Source of the DNA: JALHQU01 sp964390195
Lineage (GTDB): Bacteria > Planctomycetota > Planctomycetia > Gemmatales > Gemmataceae
Reading direction: 5' to 3'
Assembly: GCA_964390195.1 (NCBI GenBank)
Contig: CAYMHO010000004.1
Span: 1-64,000, forward strand
Length of the DNA: 64,000 nucleotides
A model generated the notes under the pieces. That model made no database searches, had not been told where the DNA came from, and was given only the letters and a program-made list of their open reading frames with translations. The translations under genes and the position numbers were made by a program. Shown here one piece after another: positions 17,465-26,035 of this stretch. The stretch's first letter is position 1. Each line of letters opens with the position of its first letter.

Positions 17465-17645
17465 TCCGTCCCCCTCTCCCCTGGCGGGGGGGGGGGGGGG
17501 GGGGGGGGGGGCGGCCAGCCGCCCGGCCGCCCCGCCCCACCCCCCGCCCCCCCCCGGCGGGTGGTGTGGTGGTGGGGGGCGGGCCCCCCTGACTTCCTCG
17601 ATCCCTCTCACCCCTAACCCCTCTCCCGCCAGGAGAGAGGGGAAC
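17465..17645. repeat. Corrupted family B repeat with a 26-G run
   Basis: The ends match the CCCCTCTCCCCTGG / CCAGGAGAGAGGGG palindrome family seen at 5800-5871. The interior is replaced by a run of 26 G (17486-17511) and a low-complexity G/C stretch up to about 17600. This is unlike any intact copy in the window and probably reflects sequencing or assembly failure at a strong hairpin. No gene is supported here. Confidence 0.75.
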
Positions 17646-17653
17646 AAGAACCC

Positions 17654-18283
17654 ATGCGCGACCTCACCCACGTCACCGGGAAACCCGTCCTCGCCCTCAC
17701 GGACCTGACCGACGCGGCCGGCACCTGGGGCCGGTTGTGCCGGTGGCTGACCGCCGGGGCGACCACCCCGTCGCACACCTTCCGCTGGCCGGTGCTGTCT
17801 ACCGTCGCCGCCGACGGCGGGCCGGACGCCCGCACCGTGGTGCTCCGGCGGTTCGACCCGCCCGCCCGACGGCTCGTGTTCCACACCGACGTCCGCACCC
17901 CGAAGGCGGCCGACCTCCGCCGCGACCCGCGGGGCGTGTTCCTCTTCTACGACCCGGACGACCACCTGCAGTTGCGGGTGCGAGCCACCGCCACCCTCCA
18001 CCACGCCGACGGGTTCGCCCGCACCGAGTTCGACGGCCTGCCGAAGCACAACCGGGTGACGTACGCCTCGACCGGCCTGCCCGGCGCGGACGAACCGCCC
18101 GACGCCCCGTTCGACTACCCGCCGAAGCCGCCGGTCGACGAGGCGTTCGCCTTCGCCAACTTCCTGGCGGTGGCGTGTCTCATCGAACGGATTGACGCGC
18201 TCGAGTTGCACCCGAGCGGGCACCGGCGGGCGGTGCTGGAGTGGGCCGGCGGTGTGTTGCAGATGCGGCGGGTGGGCCCGTGA
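17654..18283 (+). CDS. PNPOx-like FMN-binding split-barrel protein
   Basis: A 209-residue protein of the pyridoxamine 5'-phosphate oxidase-like fold, closest in layout to the Alr4036-type FMN-binding proteins. Signs are WPVLSTVAADGGPDARTVVLRRFD (the strand pair that opens the split barrel), LVFHTDVRTPKAADL, and GVFLFYDPDDHLQLRVRATA. The C-terminal part has the ALELHPSGHRRAVLEWAGG ending where substrate contacts lie in PNPOx. It may bind flavin; whether it makes pyridoxal phosphate is doubtful because the classical PNPOx signature is weak. It appears to be a single gene after the disrupted repeat. Confidence 0.8.
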   Translation: MRDLTHVTGKPVLALTDLTDAAGTWGRLCRWLTAGATTPSHTFRWPVLSTVAADGGPDARTVVLRRFDPPARRLVFHTDVRTPKAADLRRDPRGVFLFYDPDDHLQLRVRATATLHHADGFARTEFDGLPKHNRVTYASTGLPGADEPPDAPFDYPPKPPVDEAFAFANFLAVACLIERIDALELHPSGHRRAVLEWAGGVLQMRRVGP

Positions 18284-18356
18284 ACCGGATCGCATTCCCG
18301 CCTCGGGGCGTTGCGAGTACATTATTCCACCACCCACCCGGAACGGACCCTCCGCC

Positions 18357-19019
18357 ATGCCCGCGCTCGTCCCCCACCGGTTCCTCGTCCGCCTCGCCCA
18401 CCCGTGCCTGTACGTCAAGGGCATCCCGGCCGACGGCGACGCCGAGCAGTTGTTCGACCTGCCCGACGCGGCGGCGCTGAACAACTTCTCCGAACTGGAC
18501 ACGCCCCGCCGGTTCGCCGATGTGCGGGTGGCGTGGAACGAGTTCGGGCTGGCGGTGCAGGTGACGGTGACTGGCAAGAAGGAACGCCCGCAGGGCGACG
18601 CCGACAAGCCGCGACAGTCCGACGGCGTGACCGTCTGGATCGACACCCGTGACGCCCGCACCAGCCACCGGGCAAGCCGGTACTGCCACCAGTTCCACCT
18701 GCTGCCGAGCGGCGGTGGGTCAGACAAGGACGAGCCGGTGGTCGGGCAGATTAAGATCAACCGGGCGCTGCAAGACGCCCCGCTGTGCGGGCCGGCGGAC
18801 ATCCCGTTCCGGAGTCACAAGGTGAAGGGCGGGTATCGGGTGGAGGCGTTCTTCCCGGCGGCGGTGCTGACCGGGTTCGACCCCGAGCAGCACCCGAAGT
18901 TGGGCTTCTTCTACCACGTCCGCGACGCCGAACACGGCGACCAGACGCTGAGCGTGACCACCGACTTCCCGTTCGGCGACGACCCGAGCTTGTGGGAGGT
19001 GCTGGAGTTGGTGAAGTGA
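18357..19019 (+). CDS. CBM9-like carbohydrate-binding family protein
   Basis: A 220-residue protein resembling the CBM9-like/DOMON sugar-binding fold. Visible features are FADVRVAWNEFGLAVQVTVTG, the pair SDGVTVWIDTRDARTSH (a metal-binding-like strand) and a closing GGYRVEAFFPAAVLTGFDP-like segment with GFFYHVRDAEHG. No signal peptide is visible from the ATG at 18357, so it may act in the cytoplasm, which is unusual for such domains. The ending codes directly into a palindrome shared with the convergent DUF1080 gene. Confidence 0.72.
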   Translation: MPALVPHRFLVRLAHPCLYVKGIPADGDAEQLFDLPDAAALNNFSELDTPRRFADVRVAWNEFGLAVQVTVTGKKERPQGDADKPRQSDGVTVWIDTRDARTSHRASRYCHQFHLLPSGGGSDKDEPVVGQIKINRALQDAPLCGPADIPFRSHKVKGGYRVEAFFPAAVLTGFDPEQHPKLGFFYHVRDAEHGDQTLSVTTDFPFGDDPSLWEVLELVK

Positions 19020-19096
19020 CTTGGTTTGCCGCGACACGCAGGGGAGCGCGGCCTGGGCGCGCGCCCCTGCGTGTCGCGGCAAACCAAGTCACTTCA
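19012..19096. terminator. Palindrome spanning both stop codons of convergent genes
   Basis: Perfect 33-bp arms at 19012-19044 and 19064-19096. Each arm includes the last lysine codon and TGA stop of its gene (CBM9-like on plus, DUF1080 on minus), followed by CTTGGTTTGCCGCG. It should serve as a bidirectional terminator or RNA-stabilising hairpin for both messages. Confidence 0.85.
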
Positions 19097-19769
19097 TCAG
19101 TTTGATCTCGATGTCCTTGAACTCGATCGGCGCGCCTTCACTCTGTAGGGCGATCCGCCCCTTCTTCAGCTCGCCACCCTTCCCCTCGTTCATCGTTTTG
19201 CCGTTCACCACCAGGGTGATGTCCCCGCCCTTGCAGGTGATCTCGTACTCGTTCCACTCGCCGAACGGCTTCTCCACCTTCTCCTCCTTGTTCATCCGGA
19301 AGAAGTGCCGGCCCTCCTTGTTCTTCTCGTCCTTGCGGGCGGCGTCGATGTCCAGCTTGGGCAGTTTGCCGGCCTTGTCGGCGATCAGCCAGAAGTCGCC
19401 CGCCTGCCCGGCCGCCAGCTGCGCCTCCACGCTGTTCGGCCACACCCGGTCTTCGCCGGTGCAGTGCAGCAGCACCCCGCTGTTGCCCCCCTTGCTGTCC
19501 TTCGGGAACCGCCACTTCAGCTTCAGCACGTAGTCGCCGTACTCCTTGTCCGTGACGATGTACCCGTTCGGCTTGCCGGTGCAGACGAGCACCCCGTCCT
19601 TCACGCTCCAGGTGTCTTTCGGGTCGGGCTTGCTGTCCGGCTTGTCGGCCGGCGGGCGGAGGAAGAACGTCCACCCGGTGGTGTCCTTGCCGTTGAAGAG
19701 CGGGGTGAACTTGTCGTCGGCGAAGGCGGGTGCGGCGAGCAGCAGGGCGAGCGTGAGGGTACGGAACAT
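19089..19769 (-). CDS. Secreted DUF1080 (3-keto-disaccharide hydrolase-like) protein
   Basis: A 226-residue secreted protein: signal peptide MFRTLTLALLLAAPAFADD, then the DUF1080 beginning FTPLFNGKDTTGWTF. Further family blocks are YGDYVLKLKWRFPKDSKGGNSGVLLH and FGEWNEYEITCKGGDITLVVNGK, a concanavalin-like beta sandwich. Family members are called 3-keto-disaccharide hydrolases or glucanase-like and are abundant in planctomycetes. The substrate is unknown. It is upstream of nothing on its strand; the esterase gene upstream at 19809 is 39 bp away on the same strand, so the two may be co-transcribed. Confidence 0.9.
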   Translation of the reverse strand: MFRTLTLALLLAAPAFADDKFTPLFNGKDTTGWTFFLRPPADKPDSKPDPKDTWSVKDGVLVCTGKPNGYIVTDKEYGDYVLKLKWRFPKDSKGGNSGVLLHCTGEDRVWPNSVEAQLAAGQAGDFWLIADKAGKLPKLDIDAARKDEKNKEGRHFFRMNKEEKVEKPFGEWNEYEITCKGGDITLVVNGKTMNEGKGGELKKGRIALQSEGAPIEFKDIEIKLMK

Positions 19770-19808
19770 GGGATCGCTCCAGAGAGGGTGGTGGGGGTTG
19801 GTGAGCGG

Positions 19809-20675
19809 TCACTTCTTCAGCCGGGCGTCCAGGAAGTCGAACACGGCTTTCGTGCCGGGGTCGTCGGCCTTGCCGATGTCGGCGTTGATCCGCCCGTGGG
19901 TGGTGTCGCGGCCGGCGTGGACGGTCACCGGCACGTCGGCCGCCTTCAAGGCCGCCGCCAGCCGCGTGGCCTGGGCGCTCACATCCGGGTGCTCGGCCAC
20001 GTGCAGCAACAGGAACGGCGGGATGCCCTTGCCCTTCGCCACGTGGGTGACGGCCGAGAAGTCCTTGTGCTTGTCCGGGTCGTTGCCGAACTTCTCGCGG
20101 TGGCCGAACTTCGCCTTCGGCAGCCCGTGCGCCTGCCAGCGGGCCTCGGCGGTGGCGATGATGGCCGGCACGTCGTAGGTGTCGCCGTCCACCGGCACGC
20201 ACCCCTTGATCGAGTCTAACGTCAGCTTCTCGGCCTTCAGGTAGCGGTCGTCCGCACACAGGATGGCGGCCAGTTGCGCCCCGGCCGAGTGCCCCATGAC
20301 GAACACCCGCTTCGGGTCACCGCCGAACTCGCCCGCGTGCTCGTGTGCCCACCGCAGGGCCTTCGCCACGTCGCGGATGATGTCGCCCATCTCCACGGTC
20401 GGGAGCAGTCGGTAGTTCGGGGCGACGAACACGAACCCCTTGTCGGTGAACGCCTGCGGCTTCAGTTGCACCTCCTTCTTGTCGCCCGCCTGCCACCCGC
20501 CGCCGTGAATCCAGAACACCACCGGGGCGTCCTTCGCCCCCTTCGGCCAGTACACGTCGAGCACCTGCCGCTCGTGCCCCTTGTCCACATACGGGATGTC
20601 CTTCTTCGACTCCTGGGCGAAGGCGGACACGAGGGGGAGGGCGAACACGAGTGCGACGAGTGAGAGGCGGCGCAT
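19809..20675 (-). CDS. Secreted alpha/beta hydrolase (esterase/lipase-like)
   Basis: A 288-residue secreted esterase of the BD-FAE/HSL-like alpha/beta-hydrolase group. The signal peptide is MRRLSLVALVFALPLVSAFAQ from the ATG at 20675. The oxyanion-hole motif HGGGW is at about 57-61 and the nucleophile elbow GHSAG at about 128-132 (Ser 130). The C-terminal DTTHGRIN supplies the catalytic histidine. It likely hydrolyses carbohydrate esters or small esters outside the cytoplasm. It precedes the DUF1080 gene on the same strand, a pairing consistent with polysaccharide breakdown. Confidence 0.9.
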   Translation of the reverse strand: MRRLSLVALVFALPLVSAFAQESKKDIPYVDKGHERQVLDVYWPKGAKDAPVVFWIHGGGWQAGDKKEVQLKPQAFTDKGFVFVAPNYRLLPTVEMGDIIRDVAKALRWAHEHAGEFGGDPKRVFVMGHSAGAQLAAILCADDRYLKAEKLTLDSIKGCVPVDGDTYDVPAIIATAEARWQAHGLPKAKFGHREKFGNDPDKHKDFSAVTHVAKGKGIPPFLLLHVAEHPDVSAQATRLAAALKAADVPVTVHAGRDTTHGRINADIGKADDPGTKAVFDFLDARLKK

Positions 20676-20838
20676 GGCGGGCGTCCGGGAGGGTGGTCGG
20701 CAGTGTACACCCGCGGCGGCGGTGAGGGAGAGTTTTTTCGCCCGGGTGATGGCTCCCGGCCGCGGTCGGCCATGGAGGGGTGCCTCCGACCGGTGTGACG
20801 CCGGCCGGAACTGTTCGTCACCGCAAGGAGCGCCCGTC

Positions 20839-21795
20839 ATGCGACCCGTCTGGTTCACCCTGCTCACCCTCGGGCTGTGCGTGTCACCCGCCCCCGCCGG
20901 GCCGGTCTACCTGGCGCTGGGCGACTCCAGCGCGTTCGGCGAGACGAACCGCACCCAGAACCCGTCGAACGGCGACCGCGGGTATGTGAAGCCGTTCGCC
21001 GACTACCTGGGCACGCAGTTCGGCACCCGCCCGACGGTCATGAACTTCGCCATCAACGGCGAGACGACCGGCAGCTACTTCGCCGGTTCGGGGCGGGTGT
21101 CGTCCGACGGGCAGGGGTTCAACACCAGCTACAACGGCATCCTCACCAACCCGTACCCGCAGTACCAGCGGATGCTGGACTCGTTCGGCAACCCGGCGGC
21201 GGCCGCAGACGTGCGGGTGCTGACGGTGCAGTTCGGGGCGAACAACCTGGAGGCGGTCGCCTCCACCCCCGGCTTCCTCGGCCTGCCGCCGGCCCAGCAG
21301 CAGGCGCTGGTGGCGGCCGCCCTCGCCCAGGTGCAGGCGGATCTGATCAACATTCTGGGCGACCTGCGGGCGCGGTTCCCGACCGCCGACATCTACGCCC
21401 TCGGCTACCACAACCCGTACAACGGCGACCCGTCGCACCCGTTCTACCCGCTGGCCGACCCGGCCGTGCTGGGGCTGAACCAGGTGATCGCGGGGGTCTC
21501 TTCGATCCCGCAGTTCAACGCCAAGTACGTGGACGTGTACGGGGCGATCAACCCGAAGGAGGCGTCGCTCACCTTCATGACCACCTGGCAGACCGACCCG
21601 GTGAACTACGTCCACCTGAACGACGCCGGCTACCGGGCGGTGGGGGACCGGCTGATTCAGACGGCTGGCGGGCCGGCGGCGGTGCCCGAACCGGCGTCGG
21701 TCGTCCTCGTCGCGGTCGGCGGGCTGGTGGCCCTCGCCGTCCGGTTGCGGCGGGGGCGGGGCACGTCGCCACCCGTCACAGCGGTGGTCGGGTAG
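20839..21795 (+). CDS. SGNH/GDSL hydrolase with PEP-CTERM sorting signal
   Basis: A 318-residue secreted esterase-like protein. A signal peptide (MRPVWFTLLTLGLCVSPAPAG) follows a good Shine-Dalgarno (AAGGAG at about 20825). The catalytic serine block is YLALGDSSAFGE (Ser about 30) and the Asp/His block is NYVHLNDAGYRAVGD. The C-terminus is a PEP-CTERM signal: VPEPASVVLVAVGGLVALAV then an Arg-rich tail. It therefore should be processed by an exosortase and linked to the cell surface or matrix. The tail after the Arg cluster is longer than usual. It is divergent from the esterase at 20675. Confidence 0.9.
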   Translation: MRPVWFTLLTLGLCVSPAPAGPVYLALGDSSAFGETNRTQNPSNGDRGYVKPFADYLGTQFGTRPTVMNFAINGETTGSYFAGSGRVSSDGQGFNTSYNGILTNPYPQYQRMLDSFGNPAAAADVRVLTVQFGANNLEAVASTPGFLGLPPAQQQALVAAALAQVQADLINILGDLRARFPTADIYALGYHNPYNGDPSHPFYPLADPAVLGLNQVIAGVSSIPQFNAKYVDVYGAINPKEASLTFMTTWQTDPVNYVHLNDAGYRAVGDRLIQTAGGPAAVPEPASVVLVAVGGLVALAVRLRRGRGTSPPVTAVVG

Positions 21796-21822
21796 CCGCC
21801 GGGTGTGCTCGGCGGCAGCCGT

Positions 21823-22782
21823 TCACATGCCGAACCGCTGCCGCCAGCCGCACAGTTCTTCCACCGCCACGTTCCCGCCGCACAGTACCAGCACCAGCTT
21901 GTCCCTGGGCTTGAACCGTTCGCGGTGCCGCTCGGCCGCCGCCAGTACGCACCCGGCCGCCGGCTCGATCAGGTATTTGCACCGTTCCAGCACGAACGTG
22001 AGCGCCGCCACCGCCTCGGCGTCGTCCACCACCGTCACCTCGCGGACCAGTTCCCGCACGCCGTTCAGGGTGAACTCGCTGACGGCCGGTGCGCCGAGCG
22101 TCTTGGCGATGGAGGTGATTGCCGGCAACTCGACGATTTTGCCCGCCGCCAAGGCTTGTGCCATCGCGTCCGCCCCGTGCGTCTCGACGCCTACCACTTC
22201 GATGTTCGGCTTGATCGCCTTCACCGCCGCCGCGATGCCGACCACCAACCCGCCACCGCCGATGCTGGCGTACACGTGCGTGGCGTCCGGCAGGTCCTCC
22301 AGGATTTCCAGGCCGATCGTCCCCTGCCCGGCGGCCAGCACCGGGTCGTCGAACGGGTGGACCATCACCTTGCCGGCATCCTTCTGGCGGTGCGCCTCGG
22401 CGAACGCCTCACGGATGTTCGGCAAGAGCACCACGTTCGCCCCGTACCCGCGGGTGGCGTCCAGGTAGTTCCGCGAGGTCGTCTCGGGCATGCAGATGGT
22501 GGTGGCGATGCCGAGCTGCGTGCCGACGTAGGCGACCGCCTGGGCGTGGTTCCCACCGCTCACCGCCACCACCCCGCGTGCCCGCTCCTCCTCCGTCAGT
22601 GTGAGCAGCTTGTTGAACGCCCCGCGAGATTTGAACGACCCTGTCTTTTGGAGAAATTCGAGTTTCAACCACGTCGGCACGCCGAGTCGCTCGCTGACGG
22701 CTTTCGACTTGACCAGCGGGGTGCGATGAACCAGCCCGCGGATGCGGTGCTGGGCCTGGGCGATGAGCTGGAGGGGGATCAT
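21823..22782 (-). CDS. Threonine/serine dehydratase (PLP, catabolic type)
   Basis: A 319-residue PLP enzyme of fold type II, matching catabolic threonine ammonia-lyase (threonine to 2-oxobutyrate and ammonia) or serine dehydratase. The PLP lysine is Lys 51 in GSFKSRGA; the substrate/PLP loop is SGGNHAQ at about 75-81; the phosphate-binding loop is IGGGGLVVG at about 175. There is no C-terminal ACT domain, so feedback inhibition by isoleucine is not expected, unlike biosynthetic IlvA. Threonine and serine specificity, or serine racemase activity, cannot be told from the sequence. Confidence 0.9.
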   Translation of the reverse strand: MIPLQLIAQAQHRIRGLVHRTPLVKSKAVSERLGVPTWLKLEFLQKTGSFKSRGAFNKLLTLTEEERARGVVAVSGGNHAQAVAYVGTQLGIATTICMPETTSRNYLDATRGYGANVVLLPNIREAFAEAHRQKDAGKVMVHPFDDPVLAAGQGTIGLEILEDLPDATHVYASIGGGGLVVGIAAAVKAIKPNIEVVGVETHGADAMAQALAAGKIVELPAITSIAKTLGAPAVSEFTLNGVRELVREVTVVDDAEAVAALTFVLERCKYLIEPAAGCVLAAAERHRERFKPRDKLVLVLCGGNVAVEELCGWRQRFGM

Positions 22783-22830
22783 GTCGGCGTCTCGCGGGGT
22801 GTGCGAGACATGCTACTAGCCGACGGCACC

Positions 22831-24252
22831 TCAGAAGCTGTCCGCGTGTGGGCCGAAGGTGGGGGTGCGAGATTCGTCCTCCCGGCCGCAGGTGGCCGGG
22901 GTGGCACACGCGGCCGCCTTCGCCCGCCACTTCTCCCGCCCGCACTCGGTGCGGCCGACCAGCACCAGGGTGCGGTCGTCGGCCAGCGGGGCGGCGGCGG
23001 TGAACCGCTCCAGTTCGTCCACCACCGTGGACACCGCGCACGCCGAGCAGGTGAACGGCTGACTGAGCACGGCGTCCAACCGCCCCTCGCCGAACGGTTC
23101 GCCGAGCGGGTTGATCGACTCGGTGATGCCGTCGGTGAAGAGGGCGATGGCGTCGCCGGGTTTCAGCCGGATGGTCTGTTCCGGGTACGGTCCGAACGCC
23201 CGGTGCGTCACCCCCAGGGGCAGCCGCCGCACCTGATCCAGCCCCTCAAACTGTTTCGCCCCGTTCACCTTCCCGCGGGGGGCGGCGTGGCCGGCGCTGG
23301 CGAACGTGAGGGTGCCGCGTTTGGGGTCGAACACGGCATAGGTGGCGGTTACGAAGTGGCCGGTGCCGACGGTGTACCGGCGGGCCAGTTGGTCGTTCAG
23401 GAACGCCAGGAACTCGCCGGGGCGTTGCGGGGCCTCGGCGCGGGCGTGCGTCATGCTGTGGGTGACGGCCATGAGCACCGCCGCCGGGGTGCCGTGCCCG
23501 CTCACGTCGGCTACCAGCACCCCCAGTTTCCCATCGTCCAACTGGAAGAAGTCGTAGTAGTCCCCGCCGGCCCGCTTGGCCGTCTGGTAGTGGACGGCCA
23601 CGTCCAGGCCGGGCACGTTCGGCGGGCCGTCCGGCAGCAGGTTCGTCTGGAACTCGGCGATGGTGCGGAGCTCGTAGTCGGCGGCGTCATAGGCCTGTTG
23701 CAGCCGCGACGACAGCAGCAGCGATTGCGTCGCCCGGCCGAACAGGTTGGTCAGCCACACCAGTTCGGGCACCTGTTCGCGGGGGAAGGCCTCGGCCTGC
23801 TCGCGGGTGAGGACGACGGCGGTGGTCGGCTGGCCGGCGTCGAACACCGGGATGCACAGCACCGATTTCTGCCCGGCGAGGTACTCGGCGGCGGGGTCGG
23901 CGGGGTCGAGTTCGAGGCGGTCGATGACGCGGGGCTGGTCGTCGGCCAGCCACTCGGCGAACAGCCCGCCGCGGACGACCGGCAGCTTGTCGGTGTCGCG
24001 GAACGGGTCGGGCGGGTCGGCCCACCCGCTGAACCGCGTCACCCGCACCTGGGGCAGGCTCAGCCCGCGGCGGGAGAGGGTGATCTGGCGGGCGGTCGGG
24101 TACAGTTGGTTCATCCGCCGGGCGAACACGCGGGACAGCTCGCCGGGGTCGGAGTACCGGGACAGCTCGCGCATCAGTTCGACGGCCACGGCCTGCCGGG
24201 CGCGGGAGTTGCGCGCGGTCGGGTCGAAGAAGTCGGTCGGCGTGACAGACAT
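22831..24252 (-). CDS. GAF-SpoIIE/PP2C-type serine phosphatase (RsbU-like)
   Basis: A 473-residue signalling phosphatase. Residues about 20-190 resemble a GAF sensor (GQKSVLCIPVFDAGQPTTAVVLTREQ); about 235-440 form a SpoIIE/PP2C catalytic domain with metal-binding motifs GGDYYDFFQL, VADVSGHGTPAAV and FTDGITES. Such proteins act on anti-anti-sigma factors in partner-switching pathways. No cognate kinase or STAS gene is nearby. The tail after residue 435 contains several Cys and is not recognised. It is on the minus strand with the threonine dehydratase 48 bp downstream. Confidence 0.92.
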   Translation of the reverse strand: MSVTPTDFFDPTARNSRARQAVAVELMRELSRYSDPGELSRVFARRMNQLYPTARQITLSRRGLSLPQVRVTRFSGWADPPDPFRDTDKLPVVRGGLFAEWLADDQPRVIDRLELDPADPAAEYLAGQKSVLCIPVFDAGQPTTAVVLTREQAEAFPREQVPELVWLTNLFGRATQSLLLSSRLQQAYDAADYELRTIAEFQTNLLPDGPPNVPGLDVAVHYQTAKRAGGDYYDFFQLDDGKLGVLVADVSGHGTPAAVLMAVTHSMTHARAEAPQRPGEFLAFLNDQLARRYTVGTGHFVTATYAVFDPKRGTLTFASAGHAAPRGKVNGAKQFEGLDQVRRLPLGVTHRAFGPYPEQTIRLKPGDAIALFTDGITESINPLGEPFGEGRLDAVLSQPFTCSACAVSTVVDELERFTAAAPLADDRTLVLVGRTECGREKWRAKAAACATPATCGREDESRTPTFGPHADSF

Positions 24253-24410
24253 GCCCCCGCCTCCGCGGTTGGAGAGATGAACCGCCGTCCGGGCGCTTCA
24301 CCACTAGAACCGGGGGCCGAATGGATTGCAACAAGGAACTGGGGAATCTGTAGCGGGGGTGCCCGCAAAACCGGCACGGTTTGACACCAGGCGGTCGGGG
24401 CTTCGACAGG

Positions 24411-25091
24411 TTAGCCCAGGCCCCACAACTGCAGCAGGGAAGTCACATCGCCGAGGTCGTGCAGCAGCAGGTCGGGCTTGTGCGTGCCCAGGTCGGTGTG
24501 CGTGTGCCAGCCGGTGGCCACCGCGATCACGTTCGCCCCCACCGCACGGGCGCAGGAGATGTCGAGCGGGGAGTCGCCGATCACCCACACGCTCTTCGGG
24601 TCGATCGCCCGGCCGTGGTGGGTTTCCGCCGACCGCACCGCACTCCGGGCCACGTCGTCGCGGTCGAAGTGGTCGTCCCCGAACCCGCCGAACGGGAAGT
24701 AGTGCCACAGCCCGAAGTGGGTCAGCTTGGTCGCCGCCCCGCGGCGGACGTTGCCGGTGAGCAACCCGAGTAGCACGTCGGTGCGGGCGTGGACGGAGTT
24801 GACGATCTGATTCACGCCGGGGCACACCTCCCCGCCGAGGCGGGCGAGTTGCTCCGGCAGCTCGGTGAGGTACGCGTCGGTCAACCGGCGGACGTTCTCG
24901 TCGGTCGTTTCCAGGTGGTGGGCGGCGAGCAGGTCGCGGCCGATGGCCCGGTCGGTCCGCCCGCTGTACGGCACGGTGTCGTTCACGTGGGCGACGCCGA
25001 ACGCCCGCCGCAGGGCGGCTTCCATCGCCGCCTTGCCGGCCCCGTGGGTGCGGATGAGTGTGCCGTCGATGTCGAAGAGCAAGGTGAGCAT
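24411..25091 (-). CDS. HAD-superfamily hydrolase (phosphoglycolate phosphatase-like)
   Basis: A 226-residue HAD phosphatase. Motif I is LLFDIDGTLIRTHG at residues 4-17 (nucleophile Asp 7), motif II TGN appears in LLGLLTGNVRRG, and motif IV is WVIGDSPLDISCARAVGA. The cap is the alpha-helical type seen in Gph-like phosphoglycolate phosphatases and related beta-phosphoglucomutases. Substrate is uncertain. The ATG at 25091 is preceded on the minus strand by a hairpin and by the HEAT-repeat gene. Confidence 0.88.
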   Translation of the reverse strand: MLTLLFDIDGTLIRTHGAGKAAMEAALRRAFGVAHVNDTVPYSGRTDRAIGRDLLAAHHLETTDENVRRLTDAYLTELPEQLARLGGEVCPGVNQIVNSVHARTDVLLGLLTGNVRRGAATKLTHFGLWHYFPFGGFGDDHFDRDDVARSAVRSAETHHGRAIDPKSVWVIGDSPLDISCARAVGANVIAVATGWHTHTDLGTHKPDLLLHDLGDVTSLLQLWGLG

Positions 25092-25110
25092 GAAGTGAGG
25101 ATAGGCGGGT

Positions 25111-25171
25111 GTCTTGGCCGCGAGCGTGCGAGCGGTAGGATTCGTTCCGCTCGCACGCTCGCGGCGAAGAC
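25111..25171. repeat. Intergenic palindrome (family C) between HEAT and HAD genes
   Basis: Inverted repeat with 25-bp arms at 25111-25135 and 25147-25171, one mismatch (core GCCGCGAGCGTGCGAGCGG). A single orphan copy of the arm occurs at 37184-37207. Confidence 0.85.
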
Positions 25172-25177
25172 ACGAAC

Positions 25178-26035
25178 TCACTTCGGCGGCGGCATGAGCG
25201 TCGGCACCGGCTTCGCGCCGGGCAGCGTCGGCACGTTCGGCAGTGGCAGTGGCGAGGGCACCTCCGCCTTCGGCGGGTCGGCCTTCGGCGGGGCGTCCAG
25301 CACTGCCGCCGGCATCCGCTGCGGCACGCCCGGCGTCGGGGCCGCTGCCGGCGGCACGGCCGGTGGCTGCTTCGGCTCCAGTTTGGGCGGCGTCTTGGCT
25401 AGCGGCGGCTCGGCCGACTGGGCGAACGGGGCGGTACCGCCCGGCCCCTGGGTGATGGTGCGGAACGGCACCTCTGGGGTGGTCGGTTTGGCGGCGGTCG
25501 TGGCGGTCGGGCGGGGAGGGGTGGTCGGCTTGGCGGTCGGTTTGGCCAGCGGCGGCTCGGCCGACTGCGAGGCGGCCGCCGGGGCCGACGGCTTGTACCC
25601 GATCAGGGTGTACTGGGTGAGTGCCGTCTTGGCCGCGGCCCGCACCGCCTTGTCCGGGTCTTCGGCCTCCGCCCGCTCCAGCGCGGTCACGGCCTGCTGG
25701 TACGCCACCTTGAACCCGCCGAGGGACTCGGCCGCGGTCGAACGCACCTGCGGCGACGGGTCCTTCGTTACCGCCGCGGCCAGCGCCGCCACGGCCTCGA
25801 AGTTGGCCTTCGGGTCGGAAGACCGCAACGCGGCGGCGGCGGCCTTCCGCCGGGCCTCGTCCCGGTCCGTCTCCAGTACGCTGATGAGCTGCTTGTCGGC
25901 GGCCAGGTCCGGCTTCGGCGGGTCCTTCTTCTCCTGCCGCTTCTTGAACAGCCCCAGCCCGAGGTCGAACGCCGGGGCGGGCGTGGCGGCGGCCGCGACG
26001 GCGGCGACGGCCAGAGCGAACAAGCGACGTTTCAT
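25178..26035 (-). CDS. Exported HEAT-repeat protein with Pro/Ala/Thr-rich tail
   Basis: A 285-residue protein. The ATG at 26035 gives a signal peptide (MKRRLFALAVAAVAAAATPAPAF). Residues about 45-155 form HEAT-type helical repeats (VLETDRDEARRKAAAAALR, VTKDPSPQVRSTAAESLGG, AEDPDKAVRAAAKTAL). The remainder is a proline, alanine, lysine and threonine-rich low-complexity tail with two copies of QSAEPPLAK. It probably acts as a periplasmic or envelope scaffold. Function unknown. Confidence 0.82.
   Translation of the reverse strand: MKRRLFALAVAAVAAAATPAPAFDLGLGLFKKRQEKKDPPKPDLAADKQLISVLETDRDEARRKAAAAALRSSDPKANFEAVAALAAAVTKDPSPQVRSTAAESLGGFKVAYQQAVTALERAEAEDPDKAVRAAAKTALTQYTLIGYKPSAPAAASQSAEPPLAKPTAKPTTPPRPTATTAAKPTTPEVPFRTITQGPGGTAPFAQSAEPPLAKTPPKLEPKQPPAVPPAAAPTPGVPQRMPAAVLDAPPKADPPKAEVPSPLPLPNVPTLPGAKPVPTLMPPPK

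Noticed and set aside
17486..17511. G-quadruplex or regulatory poly-G tract
   Set aside because: A 26-G run inside a palindrome copy that is intact elsewhere fits an artefact better than a regulatory signal.
15287..18802. Minus-strand open frame of 1171 codons across the DUF1549, PNPOx-like and CBM9-like genes
   Set aside because: It overlaps three well-supported plus-strand genes and a corrupted low-complexity tract; composition is typical of a shadow frame.
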